The notes under the pieces: model-generated
Databases searched by the model: none
What the model was told of the DNA's origin: nothing
Seen by the model: the letters and a program-made list of their open reading frames with translations, nothing else
Part shown: positions 36,384-44,314 of the stretch, in pieces
Layout: each line of letters opens with the position of its first letter
Position numbering within the stretch: the stretch's first letter is position 1
Position numbers and translations under genes: made by a program
Source of the DNA: Candidatus Krumholzibacteriota bacterium
Lineage (GTDB): Bacteria > Krumholzibacteriota > Krumholzibacteriia > Krumholzibacteriales > WJIX01
Assembly: GCA_034520215.1 (NCBI GenBank)
Contig: JAXHNR010000002.1
Coordinates: 780,642-844,641 of the forward strand
DNA: 64,000 nt
Reading direction: 5' to 3'

Positions 36384-37205
36384 ATGGGTCGGGACGTGAA
36401 GGGAACAGGACTTTTTAAAGATTTTATCTCATTTGCTGCTTCTTCTGTATTTATCAACAGATGTCTCGTCTGTGAGAGGCCGGTTAATCAAGAGGACCAT
36501 TCTTTTTATCTTCCCGGCCCTATCCCGCGGGGATGGCCCCGAGAGACCCTGTCTTTCTTTCAGAATCAATTCATTTTCAAGACGATTGGAGGCATATGCT
36601 TATCAGCCGGGGTGTTATGTGACGATTGCTGGTTGAAACTAATTCCCGCCGCGGAGTATCCAGTTGCCGCTATAGACGATATTCCGATAATTGCTCCATT
36701 CAGAACCTGTGAAATCCTTCTTAAAATTATAAGGTATTTGAAATTCTCGGGCGGGAAATCAGCCGCGGAACCTCTTTCATGGTGGATGGCAAACGCGCTT
36801 AAAAACTACTTTCACGATGTTGCAGATTCTGCTCTGACTGAACTGCTTGTCGTGCCCGTGCCTCTTCATAAATCAAGAAGAAGACGCAGGGGTTACAATC
36901 AGGCGTCTCTTCTGGCTTCCAGGGTAAGCGCGGATTTAAGATGCTCTTTCAGAACCGATCTTCTTGTGAGAGTAAAGAATACTAAAAGCCAGTCAAGACT
37001 CAATGCCTCGAGCCGGAAAGAAAATGTGCGCGGCGCTTTCTATATGACGGATAGAGTGGAAAGGGGCAGTGTGGACCTTGTTCTTGTAGATGACCTTGTC
37101 ACTACAGGCGAGACCGTTCGGGAATGCGTAAAGGTTCTCAGAAGAAACGGGGTTTCGGCCGTAAGCGTGCTTTCCGCCGGGGCCTCCAAGGCATGTTTTA
37201 AATAG
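36384..37205 (+). CDS. comF: ComF-family phosphoribosyltransferase-like protein
   Basis: About 273 residues. N-terminal zinc-ribbon Cys pairs (CLVCERP; CDDCW) and a C-terminal PRTase domain with VDLVLVDDLVTTGETVRECV. Middle block VPLHKSRRRRRGYNQASLLA is typical. ComF/GntX proteins are linked to DNA uptake in naturally competent bacteria. The start is uncertain: ATG 36384 abuts GGAGGGG, while GTG 36396 has that motif at 12 bases. Confidence 0.9.
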   Translation: MGRDVKGTGLFKDFISFAASSVFINRCLVCERPVNQEDHSFYLPGPIPRGWPRETLSFFQNQFIFKTIGGICLSAGVLCDDCWLKLIPAAEYPVAAIDDIPIIAPFRTCEILLKIIRYLKFSGGKSAAEPLSWWMANALKNYFHDVADSALTELLVVPVPLHKSRRRRRGYNQASLLASRVSADLRCSFRTDLLVRVKNTKSQSRLNASSRKENVRGAFYMTDRVERGSVDLVLVDDLVTTGETVRECVKVLRRNGVSAVSVLSAGASKACFK

Positions 37206-37214
37206 ATTAGAAGG

Positions 37215-37314
37215 GCCGGATAGAAACTAAATATCAATTCCACTTATCAATATGGGTAATTACTTAATAGTTATGCCGTTACTAAAATGTTGCCCTGATT
37301 TTTTGGGAAAGTCC
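37215..37314 (-). repeat. Partial copy D of the mobile repeat (long arm only)
   Basis: About 88% identical on the opposite strand to 58819-58918, the long arm of copy C. It starts at the core-stem end (GCCGGATAG) and finishes at a terminus-like GGGAAAGTCC. The structured core and short arm are missing, so this is a remnant or solo arm. It lies in the comF-fba gap. Confidence 0.7.
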
Positions 37315-37398
37315 TGTAAATATTTTGTTGAAGATAGAAGGCGGTTATGTTTCAATACTCTATATGACCTGCCGCCCGTATTATTCGGCCGGATTCTG

Positions 37399-37426
37399 TT
37401 GAATATTTTAGCGGGTTTTTTATAAC
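37399..37426 (+). promoter_or_regulatory. Candidate promoter of the glycolysis cluster
   Basis: TTGAAT (37399-37404), 16-base spacer, TATAAC (37421-37426), 81 bases before fba. A second TTGACG at 37443 lacks a well-spaced -10. Confidence 0.35.
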
Positions 37427-37507
37427 ACGGGTGGCTTCATAGTTGACGGGGTTGTAGAGAGTATAGATTTGTGATATTTGAAAGATTTAAGAGGAAGGGG
37501 GATAGAT

Positions 37508-38431
37508 ATGCTGGTAACGAACAAAGAGCTTCTTGAAGAGGCCAGTAAAGGAAAATATGGAGTTGGCGCTTTCAACATTAATAACATGGAGTTTGTTCAG
37601 GCTATAACTGAAGCTGCCGCGGAACTAAACAGCCCGGCGATAATAGCAGTTTCGGAAGGCGCCATAAAGTATGCCGGTTTTGAGAATTTGGTTGCCATGG
37701 TAAATATAGCGGCTAAGGGGGATAATACACGATTCTCGCTGCATCTCGATCACGGTAAGGATATGGATGTAATTGAAAGATGTATTGAAAACGGATTTAC
37801 CTCTGTAATGATTGACGGATCGCATTTGCCGTACGAAGAAAATGTCGCGGTTACCCGTGAAGTTGTTAAGAAAGCCGGTTCAAGGGGGATTTCCGTGGAG
37901 GGCGAACTCGGTCAACTGGCCGGTGTGGAGGATAATGTTTCTGTTTCTGAGCAGGACGCGAAATTCACCGATCCTGATGAAGCCGCCCGGTTCGTTGAGA
38001 GCACTGGTGTCGGTTCTCTGGCGGTAGCGGTCGGCACTTCCCACGGCGCCTATAAATTCAAAGGTGAGCCGAGACTCGGGATGGATAGACTGAGCGATAT
38101 AGCGTCAAAGGTGTCTGTTCCGCTGGTTCTTCACGGAGCGTCCGGAGTTAACAGAGAGCATGTGGAAATCGCGAACAGGTTCGGGGCTGATATCGGGGAC
38201 GCGAGAGGTGTCCCGGATGACGCTATAAAAGAGGCTGTGAAGAGGGGGATATCCAAGGTTAACATAGATACCGATATGAGGATCGCTTTTACAGCTTTTA
38301 TTAGAAAGAAGTTTTCTCTGGATCCCGACATTTTTGATCCAAGAAAGTATCTCGGAGCGGGAAGGGACGCCATAGCAGAGGTTGTAAAAACGAAAATCAG
38401 GTTGTTCGGCAGCGAAAATAAGATAGGGTAG
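37508..38431 (+). CDS. fba: Class II fructose-bisphosphate aldolase
   Basis: 307 residues from ATG 37508 with GGAAGGGGG upstream. Splits fructose-1,6-bisphosphate into two triose phosphates. GVGAFNINNMEFVQAITEAA starts the barrel; zinc and active-site block SLHLDHGKDMDVIERCIENG; then SVEGELGQLAGVED, VGTSHGAYK with a second zinc His, VLHGASGVN with a third, and KVNIDTDMRIAF. First gene of fba-gap-pgk-tpiA, lower glycolysis in order. Confidence 0.96.
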   Translation: MLVTNKELLEEASKGKYGVGAFNINNMEFVQAITEAAAELNSPAIIAVSEGAIKYAGFENLVAMVNIAAKGDNTRFSLHLDHGKDMDVIERCIENGFTSVMIDGSHLPYEENVAVTREVVKKAGSRGISVEGELGQLAGVEDNVSVSEQDAKFTDPDEAARFVESTGVGSLAVAVGTSHGAYKFKGEPRLGMDRLSDIASKVSVPLVLHGASGVNREHVEIANRFGADIGDARGVPDDAIKEAVKRGISKVNIDTDMRIAFTAFIRKKFSLDPDIFDPRKYLGAGRDAIAEVVKTKIRLFGSENKIG

Positions 38432-38459
38432 TATTTAATTTTAATCTGAGGAGGATAAA

Positions 38460-39467
38460 ATGGCGATTAAAGTAGCCATAAACGGCTTTGGAAGAATTGG
38501 AAGGTTTGTCATGCGCGGTCTGGCAAATGACAAGCGGTTCAATCTTGTTGCTGTTAATGATCTTACTGATAATAAAACTCTTGCTCATCTTTTAAAGTAC
38601 GATTCCATGCACGGAAGGTTCCCCGGTAACGTAAAGGCTTTGAAGTCCGGTCATATCAGGGCTGGAAACAGGAAGTTCAAGGTTTATTCAGAACCCGATC
38701 CAGCTGACCTGCCTTGGAAGAAACATGGAGTTGATGTGGTTATTGAATCAACCGGACTGTTCAGAAAGAGGGAAGCCGCCGCGAAACATCTTAAGGCGGG
38801 AGCGAAAAAGGTTGTCATTTCAGCACCTTCCAAAGATCCGGATATAATGATAGTGATGGGAGTAAATCACAAATCTTACAGAAAAAGCCGGCATCACATA
38901 ATTTCCACCGCTTCCTGTACTACAAATTGCCTTGCTCCCATAGCCAGTGTTTTGAACAATAAATTCGGTATATCAAACGGATTGATGACGACTATACATT
39001 CCTATACAACTGATCAGAATATCTTGGACGGCCCCCACAAGAAGGATTTGAGGAGAGCCAGATCCTGCGCCGTGTCCATAATCCCGACCAGTACGGGCGC
39101 CGCTGAAGCGGTCGGAGTTGTTATGCCTGAACTTAAAGGGAAACTGGATGGTATGGCTGTGCGTGTTCCAACCGCCGACGGTTCTCTTGTGGATCTGACT
39201 GTAACTCTTAAGAAAAGAACTACAATCGCGAAATTAAATCATGCCGTTAAGCTTGCCGCCGCAAGATCAATGAGAGGTATAATTGAATACTGTGAGGATC
39301 CGATTGTATCTGCTGATGTTATAGGTAATCCTCATTCTTCAATCTTTGATCCGGGCGCCACAATGAGCGTGACGCCGAAGGTGTTTAAGATTCTTACCTG
39401 GTACGATAACGAGATCGGCTACGCGATGCGTATGGTTGACATGATAAGATTGATAGGGAAGAAATAA
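38460..39467 (+). CDS. gap: Glyceraldehyde-3-phosphate dehydrogenase
   Basis: 335 residues, GAGGAGG before the ATG. NAD-binding start IKVAINGFGRIGRFVMRGLA and catalytic Cys in ISTASCTTNCLAPIA; substrate-binding STGAAEAVGVVMPELKGKLD; C-terminal WYDNEIGYAMRMVDM. Oxidises glyceraldehyde-3-phosphate to 1,3-bisphosphoglycerate. It follows fba by 28 bases. Confidence 0.97.
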   Translation: MAIKVAINGFGRIGRFVMRGLANDKRFNLVAVNDLTDNKTLAHLLKYDSMHGRFPGNVKALKSGHIRAGNRKFKVYSEPDPADLPWKKHGVDVVIESTGLFRKREAAAKHLKAGAKKVVISAPSKDPDIMIVMGVNHKSYRKSRHHIISTASCTTNCLAPIASVLNNKFGISNGLMTTIHSYTTDQNILDGPHKKDLRRARSCAVSIIPTSTGAAEAVGVVMPELKGKLDGMAVRVPTADGSLVDLTVTLKKRTTIAKLNHAVKLAAARSMRGIIEYCEDPIVSADVIGNPHSSIFDPGATMSVTPKVFKILTWYDNEIGYAMRMVDMIRLIGKK

Positions 39468-39491
39468 TTGTAATTTTATGGAGGAAACATT

Positions 39492-40697
39492 TTGAATCTC
39501 AAGACATTAGCCGATTTGGATCTTCGCGGCAAAAGAGTCCTTATGAGAGTTGATTTCAATGTTCCCCTTTCAAAGGATGGAGATGTGGCCGATGATACAA
39601 GGATACGGTCGGCACTGCCCAGCATTGAATATGTTGTTGATAACGGAGCGTCCCTTGTATTAATGTCTCATCTCGGCAGGCCGGGCGGCGAGAAGAATCC
39701 CTCAATGAGTCTGAAGGTTGTAGCGTACCGGCTTGCGGAGCTTACGGATCATCCTGTAAAATTTGTGGAAGATTGTATTGGAGACTCCGTTGTCAATAAG
39801 ATTTCCGGTCTGAAAGAGGGAGAAATACTTCTGCTGGAAAATATGAGATTCCATAAGGAAGAAAAAGAGAATGACCCCATGTTCGCGAAACGGATTGCCC
39901 GCTGGGGTGATCTTTACGCTAATGATGCTTTCGGTACAGCGCACAGAGCCCATGCTTCGACTGTAGCGGTGCCGCGGAATTTTGTAAGTAGAGTGGCGGG
40001 GTTTCTCCTTGAAAAGGAACTTACGGTTCTTGAGGGGCTTATCGATAATCCCGCTTATCCCTTTGTCGCCGTGCTCGGAGGAGCAAAAGTATCCGGAAAG
40101 ATCGGCCTTGTCAGCAATCTTCTTAATCATGTTGACCGTCTTATTATAGGCGGAGGAATGGCTTTTACCTTTTTAAAAGCTGTCGGACTTGAGATTGGGA
40201 ATTCGCTCCTGGATGAGGAGTATCTTCCCCTTTGCAGGGATCTTATGGAAAAAGACAGCAAAGCGCGGGAGAAAAAAATATATCTGCCGGTCGATTGCCT
40301 CGTCGCGAGGGAGATTCATGAAGATAGCGAAGTTAAGCTGGTTTCCACCGGGGATATCCCGAAAGGATGGACGGCCGTGGACATTGGCGAGAAATCAGTA
40401 GATCTGTTTTCGGAGGAATTGAACAAAGCCCGCACGGTTTTCTGGAATGGACCTATGGGGATCTTCGAAATAGATAATTTCGCCCGCGGGACCGAAGGGA
40501 TTGCCAGAAAGGTGGCGGAAATAACTGATTCCGGGGCGAAGACTGTTGTGGGCGGCGGGGATACTGTTTCAGCCCTGAACAAGAATCATCTTTCCGACAG
40601 GATATTTCATATTTCCACCGGCGGCGGCGCTTCACTCACTTTACTGGAAGGAGGTGAGCTGCCGGCCGTAGAAGTACTGGAGAAGAAAAATAATTAG
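39492..40697 (+). CDS. pgk: Phosphoglycerate kinase
   Basis: 401 residues, TTG start with GGAGG upstream. RVDFNVPLSKDG near residue 20, GGAKVSGKIGLVSNLL near residue 200, VFWNGPMGIFEI and VGGGDTVSALN near the C-terminal ATP site. Makes ATP from 1,3-bisphosphoglycerate. It starts 24 bases after gap. Confidence 0.97.
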   Translation: MNLKTLADLDLRGKRVLMRVDFNVPLSKDGDVADDTRIRSALPSIEYVVDNGASLVLMSHLGRPGGEKNPSMSLKVVAYRLAELTDHPVKFVEDCIGDSVVNKISGLKEGEILLLENMRFHKEEKENDPMFAKRIARWGDLYANDAFGTAHRAHASTVAVPRNFVSRVAGFLLEKELTVLEGLIDNPAYPFVAVLGGAKVSGKIGLVSNLLNHVDRLIIGGGMAFTFLKAVGLEIGNSLLDEEYLPLCRDLMEKDSKAREKKIYLPVDCLVAREIHEDSEVKLVSTGDIPKGWTAVDIGEKSVDLFSEELNKARTVFWNGPMGIFEIDNFARGTEGIARKVAEITDSGAKTVVGGGDTVSALNKNHLSDRIFHISTGGGASLTLLEGGELPAVEVLEKKNN

Positions 40698-40911
40698 AAT
40701 CAACCGCGTGTAATCATGCTTATGTTCCGGTTACGCGCTGATTTCAAGGGTGAACGGGATTTAAACCCTATATAGTATGTAAGGAGTTAAAAAAGTATAC
40801 CTTGCCCTTAGGCTTGCAGCCGGTGTTTTCCGGAGAGTTGAAAGATAATTTAACAACATTCTATTTAAACATTGAAATTTAGTTTGCGTAGTATTTGTCG
40901 AGGGGGATTTG

Positions 40912-41670
40912 ATGAGAAAGAGCGTAGTTGCCGGTAATTGGAAAATGAACATGAATAACAAAGAGGGCGCCCGGCTCGCAGGTGAGATTGTAAACGGACT
41001 TAAGGACGGGTTTGATTGTGAAGTTGTTCTTTTCCCATCTTTTACAACTATTCCTTCAGTTCTCGATGTCGTCCGGGGATCTTCGGTGTCTGTTGGCGGG
41101 CAGAACCTCTATTCTGAAAGCAGCGGGGCTTTTACGGGTGAAATATCCGCGGATATGCTTAAAGCGCTGGGCTGCGAATATGTTCTTGTAGGTCATTCCG
41201 AAAGAAGGCATATTTTCGGTGAGGATTCAGCAGTACTTTCGAAGAAATTAAGAATTGCCCTCAAATACGGGCTGTCGCCCTTCTTTTGCGTGGGGGAGCT
41301 CCTTGAGCAAAGAGAAAGCGGTATAGCGGATGATGTGGTGGAGAAGCAGCTGCGGGAAGTATTAGAAGGGTTGGATGACAGTGAGATCTCAAGGGTTAAA
41401 ATAGCTTATGAGCCTGTCTGGGCAATAGGGACCGGAAAGACAGCAACAGCTTCTGACGCGGCGGATATGCATTCACTTATAAGAGAAGTGGTAGAGAATA
41501 TTTTCAGCAGTGTGATTTCACAGCGGATGATTATCATGTACGGCGGAAGCGTTAAACCCGCAAACGCCGCTGAACTAATCAAAGAAAAAGATATTGACGG
41601 TGCCCTCGTTGGCGGCGCGGCTCTGAAAGCCGATTCATTTCTTGAAATTATTCGTCAGTCGGTAAGATAA
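40912..41670 (+). CDS. tpiA: Triose-phosphate isomerase
   Basis: 252 residues from the ATG at 40912 (GAGGGGG upstream); a TTG one codon earlier is unlikely. GNWKMNMNN, VGHSERRHIFGEDSAVLSKK with the catalytic His, AYEPVWAIGTGKTATA with the catalytic Glu and loop 6, and IMYGGSVKP. A 214-base gap separates it from pgk; that gap holds a GC-rich inverted repeat (GCGTGTAA/TTACGCGC, about 40706-40738) without a T-run, and no clear promoter. Confidence 0.97.
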   Translation: MRKSVVAGNWKMNMNNKEGARLAGEIVNGLKDGFDCEVVLFPSFTTIPSVLDVVRGSSVSVGGQNLYSESSGAFTGEISADMLKALGCEYVLVGHSERRHIFGEDSAVLSKKLRIALKYGLSPFFCVGELLEQRESGIADDVVEKQLREVLEGLDDSEISRVKIAYEPVWAIGTGKTATASDAADMHSLIREVVENIFSSVISQRMIIMYGGSVKPANAAELIKEKDIDGALVGGAALKADSFLEIIRQSVR

Positions 41671-41762
41671 AGACAGAGTGCTTTCTTTTTCTCAAATTGA
41701 TAATTTAATTGACTGAAGCCCTTCTATTAATTAAAATACAGTTGAGAGAAAGTTGGTGAATA

Positions 41763-42164
41763 ATGCTTTTTAGTTTATTTGTTGGAATTCATGTCATAGC
41801 ATGTGTATTGCTTATTATTGTTGTGCTTATGCAGTCGAGTAAGGGAGGCGGGCTCTCCGGAGCTTTTGGCGGTATGGGCAGCCAGGCTGTTATGGGCGGA
41901 CGGGAAACCGCGTCCTTTCTGAGTAAGGCAACTACTTATCTGGCAGTAATTTTTATGGTAACTTCTCTTTCGCTTGCTTTTCTTTCTGCCGGAAGGGGCG
42001 GCAAGCAGCAGAAGAGTGTTCTGAAAAATGCCGCGAAGCAGAACCAATGGGGAACAGTTGTTCCCGAGGAACAGAAGAAGATTGACGATATTCTCGGGAA
42101 GGTTCCGGAAGGCACGGAAGATAATAGCGAGGGAGAAAGTACAGAGAAAAAACCTTCCGAATAA
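41763..42164 (+). CDS. secG: Preprotein translocase subunit SecG
   Basis: 133 residues: two membrane helices (about 1-24 and 52-74) and the hallmark LMQSSKGGGLSGAFGG. A hydrophilic tail of about 55 residues, rich in Lys and Glu, is longer than in E. coli. Accessory subunit of the SecYEG channel. The tpiA-secG-tRNA-Leu order is common in bacteria. Confidence 0.94.
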   Translation: MLFSLFVGIHVIACVLLIIVVLMQSSKGGGLSGAFGGMGSQAVMGGRETASFLSKATTYLAVIFMVTSLSLAFLSAGRGGKQQKSVLKNAAKQNQWGTVVPEEQKKIDDILGKVPEGTEDNSEGESTEKKPSE

Positions 42165-42180
42165 CTTATTTTATCTGATT

Positions 42181-42265
42181 GCCGAGGTGGTGGAATTGGT
42201 AGACACGCCACTTTAAGGGGGTGGTGAGCGAAACGCTTGTGCGGGTTCAAATCCCGCCCTCGGCA
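42181..42265 (+). tRNA. tRNA-Leu, anticodon AAG
   Basis: 85 bases. Acceptor GCCGAGG (42181-42187) pairs with CCTCGGC (42258-42264), discriminator A42265, CCA not encoded. D arm GTG...CAC; anticodon stem CCACT (42208-42212) with GGTGG (42220-42224); loop TTAAGGG puts AAG at 42215-42217. Long variable arm AGCG-AAA-CGCT, T arm GCGGG-TTCAAAT-CCCGC. The long arm and GGAATTGGTAGAC D loop are leucine-type. A34 is rare in bacterial tRNA-Leu; an alternative UAA reading would break the anticodon stem and leave G37 where A37 is expected. Confidence 0.93.
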
Positions 42266-42274
42266 TTACTTGTT

Positions 42275-42297
42275 GAGACCTTAAGGTCTTTTTTTTA
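42275..42297 (+). terminator. Rho-independent terminator after tRNA-Leu
   Basis: AGACC-TTAA-GGTCT (42276-42289) followed by a run of T to 42296. It ends the secG-tRNA transcript 10 bases past the tRNA. Confidence 0.85.
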
Positions 42298-42451
42298 TGG
42301 TTTCTACCTGCTTGGGGTCCGGCATTACCGATCGGCAGTTGCCGTGATTATAAAATATTTTTGAGGATTTTTATTTACAATTTCTCTTGCAGGGGATAAT
42401 CTCCTTCCTGTTGAGTATTTATTTAGCTGATACACGCGGGAGGTAACTAAA

Positions 42452-42949
42452 TTGAGCGGGCTTATTAGTTCTAACAGCAGTTTACTTATATCAATTTCTA
42501 TGATTTTAGGAATTGCCGCTTTTTCCTTATCTATAGTTTTGTTGATTAATGTCAGAAGAATGCGCAAACCCTTCACTGACATGGCTCAATTACATGACGA
42601 TAACGGTACTGAAGAGTCCCTTCTGGAACTTATGAAGGGTGTCGGTGAGAACAGGAATTATATCCGTGAACATGCCGACCGTCAGAAAGAAATTATGGAA
42701 AGACTTGACAACTGTTACTCCGGCATGGGAATAGTCCGATATAATGCCTTCGAAGATATTGGAGGTAATCAGAGTTATTCGGTATGTCTTCTGTCGCCCA
42801 AAAGGAATGGAATAATATTATCTAATCTTGTCGCCAGGGATTCCACCCGAGGGTATTCAATTGAAATAAATAACGGCAACCCTTCGCGCGAATTAAGTAA
42901 CGAGGAAACAGAGAGTTTCAAGGATGCTCTAAGCTCTCTCGGTTCCTGA
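42452..42949 (+). CDS. DUF4446-like membrane-anchored protein
   Basis: 165 residues, TTG start after GGGAGG. One N-terminal helix (SLLISISMILGIAAFSLSIV), a short coiled-coil stretch, then the DUF4446 hallmark GIVRYNAFEDIGGNQSYSVC with NGIILSNLVARDSTRGYSIE. Function unknown; widespread in bacteria. No tight neighbour on its strand, and it converges on the rhomboid gene. Confidence 0.82.
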   Translation: MSGLISSNSSLLISISMILGIAAFSLSIVLLINVRRMRKPFTDMAQLHDDNGTEESLLELMKGVGENRNYIREHADRQKEIMERLDNCYSGMGIVRYNAFEDIGGNQSYSVCLLSPKRNGIILSNLVARDSTRGYSIEINNGNPSRELSNEETESFKDALSSLGS

Positions 42950-42976
42950 TCTTCGCGCCTTCTGAAGTGGTATTTT

Positions 42977-43792
42977 TTAATTGTGTTTATTGTCGTCAGA
43001 GTACTGTTCGAGGATTCTTTTTTCAGTTTCTGTTAGATTTCCGTAACCCTTTCTTGATATTTTATCCAGTATGGAATCTATCTTTTTCCTGCTGTTTCCA
43101 TCAGAAGTCTCAGCGTCATCCTCATTTTTAATTTTTATTTTGATCGGGAATGAATCCAAAAGAGATTTTATTTTTCTCCAGAATATGCTGGTTCTATGAT
43201 CTGAATGTATGTAGATCAATCCGGCCGCCAATCCTCCCAGATGAGCAAAGTGCGCTATTCCGTCCTGACCGCCCATGCCTCTTAAGAATTCCAAAACGGC
43301 TAATATTATTACGAGTGTTCTGGCCCGGATAGGGAATAATCCCAGAATATATATCTGATTGTACGGAAAGAGAACGGCATAGGCCAGAAGAATTCCATAA
43401 GCCGCGGCAGATGCTCCAAGTATTATCGAATGATAGGAGAATATAAAACTGAACAGGGCGCCGCCGAGTCCGCACACAAAGTAATATTTGAGAAATTGCC
43501 TGCTTCCCCACATCCTTTCGAGTTGCGTTCCGAACATCCATATTATCAGCATATTAAAACCGATATGAAGTATACCTCCGTGAATGAACATATATGTGAA
43601 TAATTGCCAGATATATCCCCTGGTGAGTACTTTTTCCGGATGCAGAACCAGCCATTGTTCGAAGTTGGTCTTATAGAGGATGATCTGCAGAAAAAAAATT
43701 ACCACATTAGCCGCTATTATTTTATTCAGGACGTTTTTGCCCAAGAAGTTCTTAATACCGTTTGATGAGCTCCCGCCGTAGAAATCGTTCAT
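42977..43792 (-). CDS. Rhomboid-family intramembrane serine protease (second copy)
   Basis: 271 residues. Rhomboid core with YMFIHGGILHIGFNMLIIWM, catalytic Ser128 in ILGASAAAYG (GASA rather than GASG) and catalytic His184 in IAHFAHLGGLAAG. The C-terminal 70 residues are hydrophilic and cytoplasmic; RKGYGNLTETEKRILEQYS resembles the tail motif of many bacterial rhomboids. Different in architecture from the TPR-fused copy at 26411. GGAG lies before the ATG on the minus strand. Confidence 0.9.
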   Translation of the reverse strand: MNDFYGGSSSNGIKNFLGKNVLNKIIAANVVIFFLQIILYKTNFEQWLVLHPEKVLTRGYIWQLFTYMFIHGGILHIGFNMLIIWMFGTQLERMWGSRQFLKYYFVCGLGGALFSFIFSYHSIILGASAAAYGILLAYAVLFPYNQIYILGLFPIRARTLVIILAVLEFLRGMGGQDGIAHFAHLGGLAAGLIYIHSDHRTSIFWRKIKSLLDSFPIKIKIKNEDDAETSDGNSRKKIDSILDKISRKGYGNLTETEKRILEQYSDDNKHN

Positions 43793-43898
43793 TACTATAC
43801 TCCACTGTTGAATCCTGTTTATAATAACTACTGAAGTTTAAATGAGCAACTTTGATAATACAACATACACGGTTTTTTTCAAGCTTAGAATAATTTTT

Positions 43899-44200
43899 GG
43901 AATTCCCCCAATTTTTATAACCTATAAGGTAGAGGGTGATTTGTAACAGTATGCGGATGATTGATATTTTCAAAATCGTGGTCGATTTCCCCGGCGAGGT
44001 AATCGCCACTCCCGCCTCGGGCTCGCTCTTTCTGCCCCTTCGGGCCAGAAATCCTTGCCCGCTCGCCCTCCGGAGGGTTTTGAAAATATCAATCATCCGC
44101 CTTAAGTAACGTTGACCGACTTATTCCAGCTGGTTATTCTTGTAACTGATACCCATTACATAACTTAGTGGATTTATTGCTAAATTTTTGAGCAAACTCC
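43899..44200 (-). mobile_element. MITE-like element, copy B (302 bp)
   Basis: Termini GGAATTCCCCC (43899-43909) and GAGCAAACTCC (44190-44200) are weak inverted repeats. Short arm 43899-43952, core 43953-44100 bounded by a perfect 23-bp inverted repeat (43953-43975, 44078-44100), long arm 44101-44200. Arm lengths match copy A almost to the base, and the long arms share an ATCAGTTA...TGGAATA segment. The core runs in the same direction on the + strand as in copy A although the arms are reversed. A 13-base target repeat, if present, has decayed. Confidence 0.72.
43953..44100. other. Structured palindromic core of copy B
   Basis: Outer stem begins GCGGATGATTGATATT; compared with copy A one pair has changed on both sides (C-G to A-T). 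The TTTCTG/CAGAAA hairpin region and the CCTCCGGAGGG helix are identical to copy A. The second hairpin has changed to CGATT...AATCG while keeping the TCGCCGG loop (read on the complement). Pair-wise changes point to selection for structure. Confidence 0.6.
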
Positions 44201-44242
44201 CGGAGAAAAATTACTCTTTCAGCAAATATTCATTAATAGAGT

Positions 44243-44258
44243 ATTCTATCGGTAGAAT
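44243..44258. promoter_or_regulatory. 16-base near-perfect palindrome before the amidohydrolase gene
   Basis: ATTCTA-TCGG-TAGAAT, 57 bases before the start at 44315. Looks like an operator for a dimeric regulator; no -35/-10 pair could be placed with confidence. Confidence 0.35.
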
Positions 44259-44314
44259 AATCTTCCTTTATAAATAAGATCATTTGGTAGATAATAATCC
44301 AAGGTGAGTGATAT

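Noticed and set aside
42210-42220. Reading the tRNA-Leu anticodon as UAA
   Set aside because: Shifting the loop to TTTAAGG destroys stem pairing on both sides and gives G37, which does not suit UUA-reading tRNAs.
43752-44096. Minus-strand frame through copy B with a KALRRASGQGFLARRGRKSE-like translation
   Set aside because: It is the translation of the palindromic core; the same peptide-like patterns arise from copy A, so it reflects repeat DNA and not a gene.
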